From: 62-47 sp051954235
Lineage (GTDB): Bacteria; Pseudomonadota; Alphaproteobacteria; Rhizobiales; Xanthobacteraceae
Reading direction: 5' to 3'
Length of the DNA: 64,000 nt
NCBI GenBank assembly: GCA_051954235.1
Contig: JBQCHY010000060.1
Span: forward strand, 3,410-67,409
The notes beneath the pieces are model-generated. The model was given only the letters and a program-made list of their open reading frames with translations. It was not told where the DNA came from and did not search any database. Of the stretch, positions 26,416-39,103 are shown in pieces. Both the position numbers and the translations under genes were made by a program. Numbering within the stretch: the stretch's first letter is position 1; each line of letters starts with the position of its first letter.

Positions 26416-27360
26416 TCATTTCGCCATTGAGCCCGGCACGAACGCATCGAACGCCGCCCAGAACTGGGCGCGGTAGCGGTTCTGCTCTTGCAGGATCTCG
26501 TGGCGCGAGCCCGGGATCACCAGATGCGAACTGCCGCGCAGATGATAGGCGAATTCCTCGATCGCCGGGGTCGAGACGATGGTGTCGGCGCCAGCCGCCA
26601 GCATCAGGATCGGCTGGCGGATTTGCGACGGATAATGCGTGGCGCGAAAGCCGTGCATGGTGCGGAAGGCGGTGTCGGCCCACGCCACCGTCGGCGAGGC
26701 GATACCGACGCTCGGGTTTTCTGCGAGGATCGCGGCGTTGCGCGCGTAGCGCACCGGATCGCTGGTGAGTGGATTGTCGGCGAACGACGCTTCGCCCACC
26801 AGCACGTCATTGCCGCCGGGCACGTAGTTGCCGCCCATGCCGACGTACCGCATCGCGCGCAGCAGCGTGCGCAGCGGCCACGATGTGGTGCGGCCGGGCA
26901 GGTCGATCATCGGCGCCGACAGCACGATGCGGTCGAACCAGCGGCGGCCGGCATGCGCGACGCGCAGCATCACTGCGCCGCCCATCGAATGCGCCAACGC
27001 GAAGTAGGGCGGCGGACAATCCGGCAGCACCACCTGACGATAGAACGTCTCGACGTCGATCTCGAAGTCGGCGAAGTCGCGCACATAGCCCTTGCGCGGA
27101 TCGCTCAGGCCCCGCGCCGAGCCGCCCTGTCCGCGCCAGTCCAGCGTCGCCACCGCGAAGCCGCGGTCCTGAAGGTCGCGCACCGTCTCGAAATACTTTT
27201 CGATCTGCTCGCCGCGCCCGGTGAACACGCACACCGTGCCCTTGCGGCCCGGCGGCGGCGCGAAGCGCGCGTAGCGCAGGCTGACGCCGTCCGGCGTGGT
27301 GATGGTGCCGCTAACGGCGCCGTCGGGAACCGGATTGGCGGGAATTGAAACCAGGGACAT
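26416..27360 (-). CDS. Alpha/beta hydrolase (monoacylglycerol lipase/lysophospholipase type)
   Basis: 314 aa from the ATG at 27360; an upstream TTG at 27429 would add 23 hydrophobic residues ending in a cysteine (lipoprotein-like, but the lipobox is poor). GRGEQIEKY near the N-terminus, LDWRGQGGS, and nucleophile elbow AHSMGGAV (Ser about residue 130) are those of the lysophospholipase/MGL group. Late Asp (GADTIV) and His (GSRHEIL) complete the triad. Confidence 0.85.
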   Translation of the reverse strand: MSLVSIPANPVPDGAVSGTITTPDGVSLRYARFAPPPGRKGTVCVFTGRGEQIEKYFETVRDLQDRGFAVATLDWRGQGGSARGLSDPRKGYVRDFADFEIDVETFYRQVVLPDCPPPYFALAHSMGGAVMLRVAHAGRRWFDRIVLSAPMIDLPGRTTSWPLRTLLRAMRYVGMGGNYVPGGNDVLVGEASFADNPLTSDPVRYARNAAILAENPSVGIASPTVAWADTAFRTMHGFRATHYPSQIRQPILMLAAGADTIVSTPAIEEFAYHLRGSSHLVIPGSRHEILQEQNRYRAQFWAAFDAFVPGSMAK

Positions 27361-27432
27361 GCAGGAACCGGTTAGGGAGACGATGCCGGAAATCAAGGCG
27401 GCGAAGGAGACGAAAGAGTGCCGGCGCAAACT

Positions 27433-27460
27433 CTTGAAGCCGGTTGCAGCCCTCCCATAT
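27433..27460 (+). promoter_or_regulatory. Heat-shock (sigma-32/RpoH-type) promoter of hsp20
   Basis: -35 CTTGAA (27433-27438) and -10 CCCATAT (27454-27460); CTTG is separated from the -10 by 17 bp. This fits the alphaproteobacterial RpoH consensus CTTG-N17/18-CYTATnT with one mismatch. Predicted start near 27467, giving a leader of about 90 nt. Confidence 0.7.
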
Positions 27461-27464
27461 CACC

Positions 27465-27560
27465 TTCGTGCAGGCCGCTCTACAGGCTGCATTCAGAAGA
27501 CAGCCCGGCCCGATTGGCGGGCGGGTTTTACATATGTCGCTCAATGGAGGACTGACTATG
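27465..27560 (+). promoter_or_regulatory. ROSE-like RNA thermometer leader of hsp20
   Basis: The 3' end of the leader folds GTC-G-CTC (27536-27542) with GAGGAC (27547-27552) around loop AATG. This gives 6 bp with one bulged G opposite the Shine-Dalgarno GGAGG (27546-27550). It contains TCGCT (27537-27541), matching the UYGCU element that defines ROSE thermometers. Upstream lie a TGCAG/CTGCA stem (about 27469-27490) and a GC hairpin CCCGGCCCGATTGGCGGGCG. ROSE melts at heat shock to let translation start. Confidence 0.66.
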
Positions 27561-28040
27561 CGTACGTTCGATCTCACCCCGTTTTATCGTTCCACCGTCG
27601 GTTTCGACCGTCTGTTTTCGCTGCTCGACCAGGCGCCCGGCGATGCTGCCGCGGGTTATCCGCCCTACAATATCGAGCGCACCGGTGAGAACGCTTACCG
27701 TATCAGCGTTGCCGTGTCCGGTTTCGCGCAAAACGAACTCTCGATCGTTGCCAAGGAAGACACCCTGACGATCAAGGGCGAGAAGGTTTCCAACGATAAC
27801 ACCGAGAAAAAGTCCGAGGTGCTGTATCGCGGCATCGCGGCCCGCGCCTTCGAACGCGTGTTCCAGCTTGCCGATTTCGTGCTGGTGAAGAACGCCTCGC
27901 TGGAGAACGGTCTGCTGCACGTCGATCTGGTCCGGGAGATTCCCGAAGCCAAGAAGCCGCGCCAGATTCCGATCAACGGCGTTGCCCCGGCCCAACCGGT
28001 GATCGAGAACGAGAACAGCGCGGAAAAAGCCGCCGCCTGA
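27558..28040 (+). CDS. Small heat-shock protein Hsp20 (IbpA class)
   Basis: 160 aa from the ATG at 27558 with GGAGG at 7-nt spacing; an in-frame ATG at 27534 would lie inside the thermometer hairpin. N-terminus MRTFDLTPFYRSTVGFDRLF is that of class A (IbpA-like) sHsps. Alpha-crystallin domain about 35-130: PPYNIERTGENAYRISVAVS, then LTIKGEK, GIAARAFERVFQL and the GLLHVDLVREIPE strand. Acts as an ATP-independent holdase. Followed by a strong terminator. Confidence 0.93.
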   Translation: MRTFDLTPFYRSTVGFDRLFSLLDQAPGDAAAGYPPYNIERTGENAYRISVAVSGFAQNELSIVAKEDTLTIKGEKVSNDNTEKKSEVLYRGIAARAFERVFQLADFVLVKNASLENGLLHVDLVREIPEAKKPRQIPINGVAPAQPVIENENSAEKAAA

Positions 28041-28081
28041 TTTCGGGCGTCGTCGCTTCTTCGCAAGCTGACTGAAAAGCG

Positions 28082-28110
28082 AACGCCCCGGTTGTCCCCG
28101 GGGCGTTTTG
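28082..28110 (+). terminator. Rho-independent terminator of hsp20
   Basis: AACGCCCCGG (28082-28091) pairs with CCGGGGCGTT (28098-28107), a perfect 10-bp stem with a 6-base loop, followed by TTTT. Confidence 0.85.
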
Positions 28111-28592
28111 CTGCCGCGCGGTATCTCATTTGTAACATTCGGTAATATTCGGTCGTATCGCCGCCACGATCCCGTAAAAAATTGCGTCAGAATGGGTCCA
28201 GACGCTTGTATGTTGAAAAAAAGTTTGGCAATCTCAATCTAGGGCAGCAATGCTGTCCTAATTTCGAACGGAATTCCGCGCGCGAAGTCGCTCCGGTACA
28301 ATGGAGACTGAGAGCGTGCGGAAAGAAAAGGGCGCTCGCCTGCCGTGACGGCGGCGAGCCGCGCGATCTATAACTGAGGTTTGGTGGATTTTCGCCGCTG
28401 GGTGCCTAACGGGGTGCCTGCAAGGGTTTCGTGAGCCCTGATGTCAGCGAGCGGAAACAGCCTGCGGCAGTGAAACGTTCAAGCGACGTCGACGCCGGTT
28501 TCATCCATCCGGATGGAGCCGCACAAAAAGGAGAGAGGGCCGGGGTTCCGATATCGGAATGAAGGCTCGCAAATACCATCGAGGATAAGAAT
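28111..28592. other. Long leader/promoter region of gltB
   Basis: 482 bp between the hsp20 terminator and gltB. Near 28138-28157, TATTCGGT-like units repeat at 10-bp spacing (CATTCGGTAATATTCGGTCG). A TTGAAAAAAAGTTTGGCAAT segment near 28212 is promoter-like. No small gene is supported. The region probably carries gltBD control elements. Confidence 0.45.
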
Positions 28593-33383
<4,791 letters not shown>

Positions 33384-33401
33384 GCAGAGACAAACCTCGC
33401 C

Positions 33402-33485
33402 GTCATTGCGAGCGAAGCGAAGCAATCCAGAGCTATACGAAGACAGAACTGGATTGCTTCGGAGCTCTCGCTCCTCGCAATGACG
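33402..33485. repeat. Palindromic intergenic repeat, family B, copy 2 (inside gltB-gltD)
   Basis: GTCATTGCGAGCGAAGCGAA GCAATCCAG and CTGGATTGCTTCGGAGCTCT CGCTCCTCGCAATGACGA arms. It fills most of the 134-bp gap between gltB and gltD, so it is probably transcribed within the operon mRNA. Confidence 0.9.
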
Positions 33486-33517
33486 ACCAGCTAGAGATGG
33501 GTTAGAGGCAGGAAGTC

Positions 33518-34975
33518 ATGGGCAAGATCACAGGTTTTCTCGAAATCGACCGCAACGACCGCAAGTACGCGCCGGTCGCCGAGCGGCTGAAGAACTACAA
33601 CGAGTTCGTCATTCCGCTGGAGGAGAAAGACCTCCGCGATCAGGCCGCGCGCTGCATGAACTGCGGCGTGCCGTATTGCCACGGCACTGGCTCGGTCGCG
33701 CCCGGCACGCCCGGCTGTCCGGTCAACAACCAGATCCCGGACTGGAACGACCTCGTCTATCAGGGCAACTGGGAAGAAGCCTCGCGCAACCTGCACTCGA
33801 CCAACAACTTCCCGGACTTCACCGGCCGCATCTGCCCGGCGCCGTGCGAGGCGTCGTGCACGCTCAACATCACCGAGACGCCGGTGACCATCAAGACCAT
33901 CGAGCACGCCATCGTCGAGCGCGCATGGGACAACGGCTGGCTCAAGCCGGAGATCGCCGCGCACAAGACCGGCAGGAAGGTTGCCGTGGTCGGCTCCGGT
34001 CCCGCCGGCATGGCCTGCGCGCAGCAACTCGCGCGCGCCGGACATGACGTGCATCTCTATGAGAAGAACGCCAAGGCCGGCGGCCTGCTGCGTTACGGCA
34101 TCCCCGACTTCAAGATGGAGAAGGAGGTCATCGACCGTCGCGTCGCGCAGATGGAAGCTGAGGGCGTCACCTTCCACTACAACGCACCGGTCGGCGGCTC
34201 CGACAAGGGCGCGCTCGATCCGCAGCAGTTGCTGAAGGACTACGAGGCGGTGGCGTTGACCGGCGGTGCGGAAGCGCCGCGCGATCTGCCGATTCCCGGC
34301 CGCGATCTCGACGGCATTCACTTCGCGATGGATTTCCTGCCGCAACAGAATCGCCGCGTCGGCAACGAACCGCTCGGTGGGGTGAAGGAAATTCTCGCCG
34401 GCGGCAAGCATGTGGTGGTGATCGGCGGCGGCGACACCGGCTCCGACTGCATCGGCACCTCGCTGCGGCAGGGTGCGCTATCAGTGACGCAACTCGAAAT
34501 CATGCCGGCACCGCCGGAGCATGAGAACAAGGCGCTGACCTGGCCGAACTGGCCGCTGAAGATGCGCACCTCGTCGAGCCAGGCGGAAGGCGCGACGCGC
34601 GATTTCGCGGTGCTGACGCAAAAGTTCGAAGGCAAGGACGGCAAGGTCACCAAGCTGCACTGCGTTCGCGTCGACGAGAAATTCCAGCCGATTCCCGGCA
34701 GCGAATTCATCCTCGATGCCGATTTGGTGCTGCTGGCGATGGGCTTCGTGCATCCAATTCACGAAGGCCTGTTGAAGACGCTCGGCGTCGAACTCGACCA
34801 GCGCGGCAATGTCCGCGCCAACACGGCGGACTATGAGACCTCGCTGCCGAAGGTGTTCACCGCCGGCGACATGCGCCGCGGCCAATCGCTGGTGGTGTGG
34901 GCGATCCGCGAGGGACGCCTGTGTGCCCGGGCGGTCGATACCTTCCTGATGGGATCGACCAACCTGCCGCGCTGA
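33518..34975 (+). CDS. gltD: Glutamate synthase (NADPH) small subunit
   Basis: 485 aa. N-terminal iron-sulfur cysteines in ARCMNCGVPYCHG, PGCPVNNQIP and RICPAPCEASCTL, FAD motif VAVVGSGPAGMACAQQLARA (about 150), NADPH motif VVVIGGGDTGSDC (about 300) and the C-terminal FAD motif KVFTAGDMRRGQS. GltD oxidises NADPH and feeds electrons to GltB. Pairs with gltB upstream; ends at a bidirectional terminator. Confidence 0.97.
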   Translation: MGKITGFLEIDRNDRKYAPVAERLKNYNEFVIPLEEKDLRDQAARCMNCGVPYCHGTGSVAPGTPGCPVNNQIPDWNDLVYQGNWEEASRNLHSTNNFPDFTGRICPAPCEASCTLNITETPVTIKTIEHAIVERAWDNGWLKPEIAAHKTGRKVAVVGSGPAGMACAQQLARAGHDVHLYEKNAKAGGLLRYGIPDFKMEKEVIDRRVAQMEAEGVTFHYNAPVGGSDKGALDPQQLLKDYEAVALTGGAEAPRDLPIPGRDLDGIHFAMDFLPQQNRRVGNEPLGGVKEILAGGKHVVVIGGGDTGSDCIGTSLRQGALSVTQLEIMPAPPEHENKALTWPNWPLKMRTSSSQAEGATRDFAVLTQKFEGKDGKVTKLHCVRVDEKFQPIPGSEFILDADLVLLAMGFVHPIHEGLLKTLGVELDQRGNVRANTADYETSLPKVFTAGDMRRGQSLVVWAIREGRLCARAVDTFLMGSTNLPR

Positions 34976-34995
34976 GCGCGACGAACGCGACATTG

Positions 34996-35029
34996 AAAAA
35001 GCCGCCGGTCACATTGCCGGCGGCTTTTC
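34996..35029. terminator. Bidirectional Rho-independent terminator
   Basis: Stem GCCGCCGG (35001-35008) / CCGGCGGC (35017-35024) with A-run before and T-run after, so it works in both directions: end of gltD on the plus strand, end of the small secreted gene on the minus strand. Confidence 0.85.
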
Positions 35030-35045
35030 TTGTGGCTGCGGGAGG

Positions 35046-35312
35046 TTAATCGCGTTCGATGTAGACGCGGTCGCGATCGCGATGGCGCCAGTGACGCCGC
35101 TCCCACTCACGGCGACGATAGTCGCGATATTCCGCGCGGTGGCGGCGATATTCACGCTCCCGCCAGCCGTGATGGTAACCGTCATCGACGTGCACGCCGA
35201 TTCCGCCTGGGCCGACTCCGATGCCCACGTCCTGCGCCTGCGCAACCGATCCCATTGAGCCGATACTTATGAAAGCCGCAGCCGCGATACCCATGACAGC
35301 GAATGTCTTCAT
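35046..35312 (-). CDS. Small secreted Arg/Tyr/His-rich protein
   Basis: 88 aa from the ATG at 35312; the frame is open 30 bp earlier but MKTFAVMG is the signal-peptide start. Signal peptide about 1-26 (MKTFAVMGIAAAAFISIGSM ... AQAQ). The mature part is GVGPGGIGVHVDD followed by dense RR/RH/YR repeats (REYRRHRAEYRDYRRREWER). Periplasmic or surface protein of unknown function; basic tail suggests binding to polyanions (inference). Convergent with gltD. Confidence 0.8.
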   Translation of the reverse strand: MKTFAVMGIAAAAFISIGSMGSVAQAQDVGIGVGPGGIGVHVDDGYHHGWREREYRRHRAEYRDYRRREWERRHWRHRDRDRVYIERD

Positions 35313-35452
35313 CGTAATGCCTCCTCGGCACGTTGCAAACACAGCTGTCTATCAATCATCCCGAGGCTGGATCGTTCCGATGTAAATTCTTCGCCGACGA
35401 GGAACCTTTGGCTCGGATCGTGACAAGCAACGACGGCAAACCCTGTAAAATG

Positions 35453-36340
35453 CTACTCCGCCGCCTGTTGCGCCACTGTCGGTGTATCGCCCGCCACCGT
35501 GGCGCGGCGCATGTCGCGCGGCTGCGACTGATCGTAACGCCGCACGCGATGCACGGTCTGGCGATTGTCCCACATCACCAGATCATGCAGCTTCCATTTG
35601 TGGACGTAGACGAATTCCGGCTGCGTCGCGTGCTCGGTGAGATCGCGCAACAGCACGCGCGCTTCCGGCACGCTCATGCCCTGAATGGCGCCGGCGTGCG
35701 ATGACAGATACAGCGACTTGCGGCCGTGCACCGGATGCGTGCGCACCAGCCGTTGCAGCACCGGCTTGAACATCTGCTTCTCTTCTTCGCTGTAGTCGAG
35801 GAAGCCGAGCGCGCCGCGCGAATACATCAGCGAGTGTTCGCAGATCATGTCGTCGATCTCGGCCTTGGTTTCGTCGTCGAGCGCATCATAAGCCGCGCGC
35901 ATGTCGGCGAACTCGGTGTTGCCGCCTTTCGGATTGACCACGCGCGCCGACAGCAGCGAGAATTTTGCCGGGATCGGTCGGAACGAACTGTCGGAATGCC
36001 ACAGGCAGTTGCCGAGATTGAACAGGTGCGTGCGGTGGTCGCGCGGCAACGGCTTGCCGCTCTTGTCGAGGTTGCCGACATCGGCGAGGCCCGAGGAAAG
36101 GCGATAGTCGTCCTTCTTGGTGACGCTGCCGCCCTTGCGGTTTTCCCGTGGTCCGAAATTTTCGGCGAAGGCGAGTTGTTGCTCGTCGGTGATGTCCTGA
36201 TCGTGGAACACCAGCACGGCATACTTGTCCATGCCGCCTTCAATCTCGAATGCCTGATCCGGCGTCAGCGGCCTTGTAAGGTCGACGCCGGACACCTCGC
36301 CGACGAAATGCGGATGAAGCTGGCGGATGCTGATGGCCAT
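35453..36340 (-). CDS. tfdA: TauD/TfdA family alpha-ketoglutarate-dependent dioxygenase (TfdA-alpha-like)
   Basis: 295 aa from the ATG at 36340, which has GAGGA at good spacing; an ATG at 36361 has no SD. Iron-binding HxD in LWHSDSSFRPIP (about 105) and distal His in NRQTVHRVRRYDQSQPRDMR (about 265-284, with the 2-oxoglutarate Arg). The sequence strongly resembles TfdA-alpha of Bradyrhizobium, which cleaves 2,4-D-type phenoxyacetates, but many such enzymes act on natural aryloxy or sulfonate substrates. Two SDR genes sit just beyond. Confidence 0.85.
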   Translation of the reverse strand: MAISIRQLHPHFVGEVSGVDLTRPLTPDQAFEIEGGMDKYAVLVFHDQDITDEQQLAFAENFGPRENRKGGSVTKKDDYRLSSGLADVGNLDKSGKPLPRDHRTHLFNLGNCLWHSDSSFRPIPAKFSLLSARVVNPKGGNTEFADMRAAYDALDDETKAEIDDMICEHSLMYSRGALGFLDYSEEEKQMFKPVLQRLVRTHPVHGRKSLYLSSHAGAIQGMSVPEARVLLRDLTEHATQPEFVYVHKWKLHDLVMWDNRQTVHRVRRYDQSQPRDMRRATVAGDTPTVAQQAAE

Positions 36341-36432
36341 GGCGCGGTTCCTCGTTGTCATTCTTGCTTCAAGGAAAGGCTACGCCGCGCGTCTTCATTG
36401 TCAATCGACGCTGATGTCAGGGCGCCATGCGT

Positions 36433-36460
36433 TGACGCGACGCCTCTGATCGTCGCGTCA
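36433..36460 (-). terminator. Perfect stem-loop downstream of the SDR gene
   Basis: TGACGCGACG (36433-36442) and CGTCGCGTCA (36451-36460) form a 10-bp perfect hairpin 8 bp after the SDR stop. There is no T-run, so either a Rho-dependent-type 3' stem or a protein-binding site. Confidence 0.4.
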
Positions 36461-36467
36461 GAGTGCC

Positions 36468-37247
36468 TTAAGCGTTGCGCGCCATCAGTCCGCCGTCCAC
36501 CGGGATCACCGCTCCGGTGAGGAACGAGGCCGCCGGCAGGCACAGGCTCAGCGTCATATGCGCGACCTCCTCCGGATCGCCGTAGCGATTGAGCGCCGTG
36601 CGGCGCTTGGCGTAGATCGCCTTGTGTTCGGCTGAAATCCGGTCGGTCATGCCGGTGGTGATCGGTCCCGGACAGATGCAGTTGACGGTGATGCCTTCGC
36701 GCCCCAGCTCTACAGCGAGCGAGCGCGTCAGCCCGGTGACGCCGGCTTTCGCCGCTGAATAAGGACTGTGCAGCGCGGTCGCGCCGAGCGCCTCGGTGGA
36801 GGCGATGTTGACGATGCGCGGGCATTTCGATTTACGCAGGTAAGGTAACGCAGCGCGGATGATGCGCTGTTGTGCGGTGAGCAGCACCGCGATGCCGCGA
36901 TCCCACAGCGCGTCGTAGCTGTCGCCGTCGATGGCGCTGACGGTGGAGATGCCGGCATTGTTGACGACGATATCGAGCCCGCCGAAGTGTTGTGCCACCT
37001 CGTTGACCACGCGCGTGACAGCCGCAGCGTCGGCGACGTCGAACTGCCATGCCTTGGCGCTGCCGCCATTTGCTACGATCGCATCCGCCACCGCCTGCGC
37101 GCCGGCGCCGTCATAGTCTGTAACAGCGACATTGGCGCCCTCGGCCGCGAACACCCGCGCGGTGGCGCGGCCCATGCCGCTGGCCGCCCCGGTGACGAGC
37201 ACGGTGAGCCCGCGCACCGAGCGGCTGAGCTGTTTGAAATCGGTCAT
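36468..37247 (-). CDS. SDR family oxidoreductase
   Basis: 259 aa. NAD(P) motif TGAASGMG (about 20-27), NNAG (about 93), catalytic YSAAK (about 165) and a C-terminal PVDGGLM. The D at the end of beta-2 (VTDYDGAG) favours NAD(H). Substrate unknown; probably processes a product of the neighbouring TfdA-like enzyme or an alcohol/ketone (inference). Confidence 0.9.
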   Translation of the reverse strand: MTDFKQLSRSVRGLTVLVTGAASGMGRATARVFAAEGANVAVTDYDGAGAQAVADAIVANGGSAKAWQFDVADAAAVTRVVNEVAQHFGGLDIVVNNAGISTVSAIDGDSYDALWDRGIAVLLTAQQRIIRAALPYLRKSKCPRIVNIASTEALGATALHSPYSAAKAGVTGLTRSLAVELGREGITVNCICPGPITTGMTDRISAEHKAIYAKRRTALNRYGDPEEVAHMTLSLCLPAASFLTGAVIPVDGGLMARNA

Positions 37248-37386
37248 GGGACGCGTTCTCCGAAATGGTTGTAGCGGATGCGCTTTCCGCGCGGCGGATT
37301 TGACAAGCGCGATGCTTCAAGGCTTGCATCGTTCCCGGCAAAGGTCAAACGCCCGCGCAACGCGGCAACAGGAGTGAACCCCACCC

Positions 37387-38121
37387 ATGAACGAACTGGA
37401 TTTCAGCGACAAGCGGGCGTTGATCGTCGGCGGCTCCAGCGGCATCGGCAACGGCATCGCGCAGGCCTATCGCGCGCGCGGCGCGAAGGTCAGCATCTGC
37501 GGCACCAAGCCGAGCGCGGCGGGCTATATCGGCGTCGAGGGCTCCGATCTCGACGGCCTCGATTACGCGCAACTCGACGTCAGCGATCCGCGCGCGGTGG
37601 ACGAGTTCAAGCCGAATTTCGACAGCCTCGACATTCTGGTGCTGGCGCAGGGCACGGTGATCTACAGCCGCGGCGAGTTCGAAATGGACGGCTTCCGCAA
37701 GGTGATGGAAGTCAACCTGATGAGCCTGATGGCCTGCGCTGCGAAATTCCACGCGATGCTGAAAGCGAGCAAGGGCTCGCTGATCATCATCAGTTCGGTG
37801 GCGGCGTTCCATTCCACCAAGGGTAATCCGGCCTACAACGCCTCCAAGACCGGCGCTTACGGGCTGACGCGCACGCTGGCACAGGCCTGGGCCGAGGACG
37901 GCATCCGCGTCAACGGCATCGCACCGGGGCTGGTCGACACCAAGCTGACCAAGGTGACGACCGATAACCCGAAGCGACGGGAAGCGACCATCGCGAATAT
38001 TCCGCTGAAGCGGTTCGGCACCCCGGAGGACATGGCCGGCGCGGCACTGTTCCTGGCCTCGCCGCTGGCGAGCTACGTCACCGGCCAGACGCTGATCGTC
38101 GACGGCGGGCTTATTCTTTAG
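37387..38121 (+). CDS. SDR family oxidoreductase
   Basis: 244 aa. NAD(P) motif GGSSGIGNG (about 17-25), catalytic YNASK (about 151) and C-terminal VDGGLIL. Divergent from the other SDR gene, with 139 bp between them, so the two likely share a control region. Substrate unknown. Confidence 0.9.
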   Translation: MNELDFSDKRALIVGGSSGIGNGIAQAYRARGAKVSICGTKPSAAGYIGVEGSDLDGLDYAQLDVSDPRAVDEFKPNFDSLDILVLAQGTVIYSRGEFEMDGFRKVMEVNLMSLMACAAKFHAMLKASKGSLIIISSVAAFHSTKGNPAYNASKTGAYGLTRTLAQAWAEDGIRVNGIAPGLVDTKLTKVTTDNPKRREATIANIPLKRFGTPEDMAGAALFLASPLASYVTGQTLIVDGGLIL

Positions 38122-38169
38122 CCGGTTCCGCCGAGCGGACGCGCGCGGCCGGTTGCGATAACATAGGGC

Positions 38170-38682
38170 ATGGCATCGACACCGATTCGCATCGTGGGCA
38201 TCGACCCGGGGCTGCGCCGCACCGGCTGGGGCGTGATCGACATCGAAGGCAACCGGCTGATCTATGTCGGTTGCGGCTCGGTGGAAACGCGCGAGGACAT
38301 GGAACTGGCGCGCCGGCTGCTGGCGATCCATGACGGCCTCGCGCAGGTGCTTGGCGAACTCAAGCCGGCCGAGGCTGCGGTGGAGCAGACCTTCGTCAAC
38401 AAAGACGGCGTCGCTACTTTGAAGCTGGGGCAGGCGCGGGGCATCGCCATGCTGGTGCCGGCGATGTTCGGCATTCCGGTCGCGGAATACGCGCCCAACA
38501 AGGTGAAGAAGACGGTGGTGGGCGCGGGCCACGCCGAGAAAAACCAGATCCAGGTGATGCTGAAAATCCTGCTGCCCAAGGCCGCGCCGCCGACGCCCGA
38601 CGCCGCCGACGCCCTCGCCATCGCCATCACCCACGCGCATCACCGGCAAAGCACGGCGCTGCGGATCAAGGTGGCGGGATGA
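38170..38682 (+). CDS. ruvC: Crossover junction endodeoxyribonuclease RuvC
   Basis: 170 aa. Catalytic acids in VGIDPGLRRTGWG (Asp near residue 10), EQTFVNKD (Glu about 73) and the C-terminal DAADALAIAITHAH (two Asp). RuvC cuts Holliday junctions moved by RuvAB. First gene of ruvC-ruvA-ruvB, here separated from ruvA by a repeat-flanked GIY-YIG gene. Confidence 0.96.
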   Translation: MASTPIRIVGIDPGLRRTGWGVIDIEGNRLIYVGCGSVETREDMELARRLLAIHDGLAQVLGELKPAEAAVEQTFVNKDGVATLKLGQARGIAMLVPAMFGIPVAEYAPNKVKKTVVGAGHAEKNQIQVMLKILLPKAAPPTPDAADALAIAITHAHHRQSTALRIKVAG

Positions 38683-38705
38683 TGATGGGTATGCCCTCTC
38701 AGTCG

Positions 38706-38740
38706 TCATGGCCGGGCTTGTCCCGGCCATCCACGTCTTT
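38706..38740. repeat. Left arm of a split family A repeat
   Basis: TCATGGCCGGGCTTGTCCCG GCCATCCACGTCTTT: the left half of family A, with its partner arm at 39044-39078. Instead of the usual 20-30 bp centre, the two arms enclose about 300 bp with the GIY-YIG gene. Confidence 0.85.
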
Positions 38741-39029
38741 ATCCAGTTATGGCCGGATAGAGGTCAATCCAGTCGGGATTATCGATAACAATCTTTCTGA
38801 TCTTCCAAGCCGGCGACCAATGCTTGATATTGTGCTCGCGCTGGATGGCATCGCGGATGTCTTCGAATCGCTCGAAATAGACGAGCCGTTTCAACCCGTA
38901 TTGCTTCGTGAAGCCTTCAACGACGCCGGAACGATGCTCGTAGACCCGACGGACGAGGTCGTTCGTAACCCCGACGTAGAGGATACCATTCGGACGATTT
39001 GTCAGAATGTAGACGAACCCGCCAGCCAT
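38739..39029 (-). CDS. GIY-YIG family nuclease-like small protein
   Basis: 96 aa from the ATG at 39029 (MAGGFVYILTNRPNG). The frame remains open to 39074 only because it crosses the repeat arm (giving the artefact MAGLVPAIHVL). GIY-YIG features: VYILTNRPNGILYVGVTNDL (the GIY and YIG strands) then RRVYEHRSG, KQYGLKRLVYFERFED and REHNIKHW. Single-domain members are nicking or structure-specific endonucleases. Lies antisense between ruvC and ruvA, inside a split palindromic repeat. Confidence 0.88.
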   Translation of the reverse strand: MAGGFVYILTNRPNGILYVGVTNDLVRRVYEHRSGVVEGFTKQYGLKRLVYFERFEDIRDAIQREHNIKHWSPAWKIRKIVIDNPDWIDLYPAITG

Positions 39030-39043
39030 ATTGCAACTCTGCA

Positions 39044-39078
39044 AGACGTGGATGGCCGGGACAAGCCCGGCCATGACG
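39044..39078. repeat. Right arm of a split family A repeat
   Basis: AAGACGTGGATGGCCGGGAC AAGCCCGGCCATGACG: partner of the arm at 38706-38740, 26 bp before the ruvA ATG. Confidence 0.85.
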
Positions 39079-39103
39079 AGCGCGCGGGGTGTGGGGCAGA
39101 GGC

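Noticed and set aside
38739..39074. Longer start MAGLVPAIHVL for the GIY-YIG gene
   Set aside because: These residues are translated from the repeat arm; similar MAGLVPAIH peptides arise at other family A copies. The ATG at 39029 is the real start.
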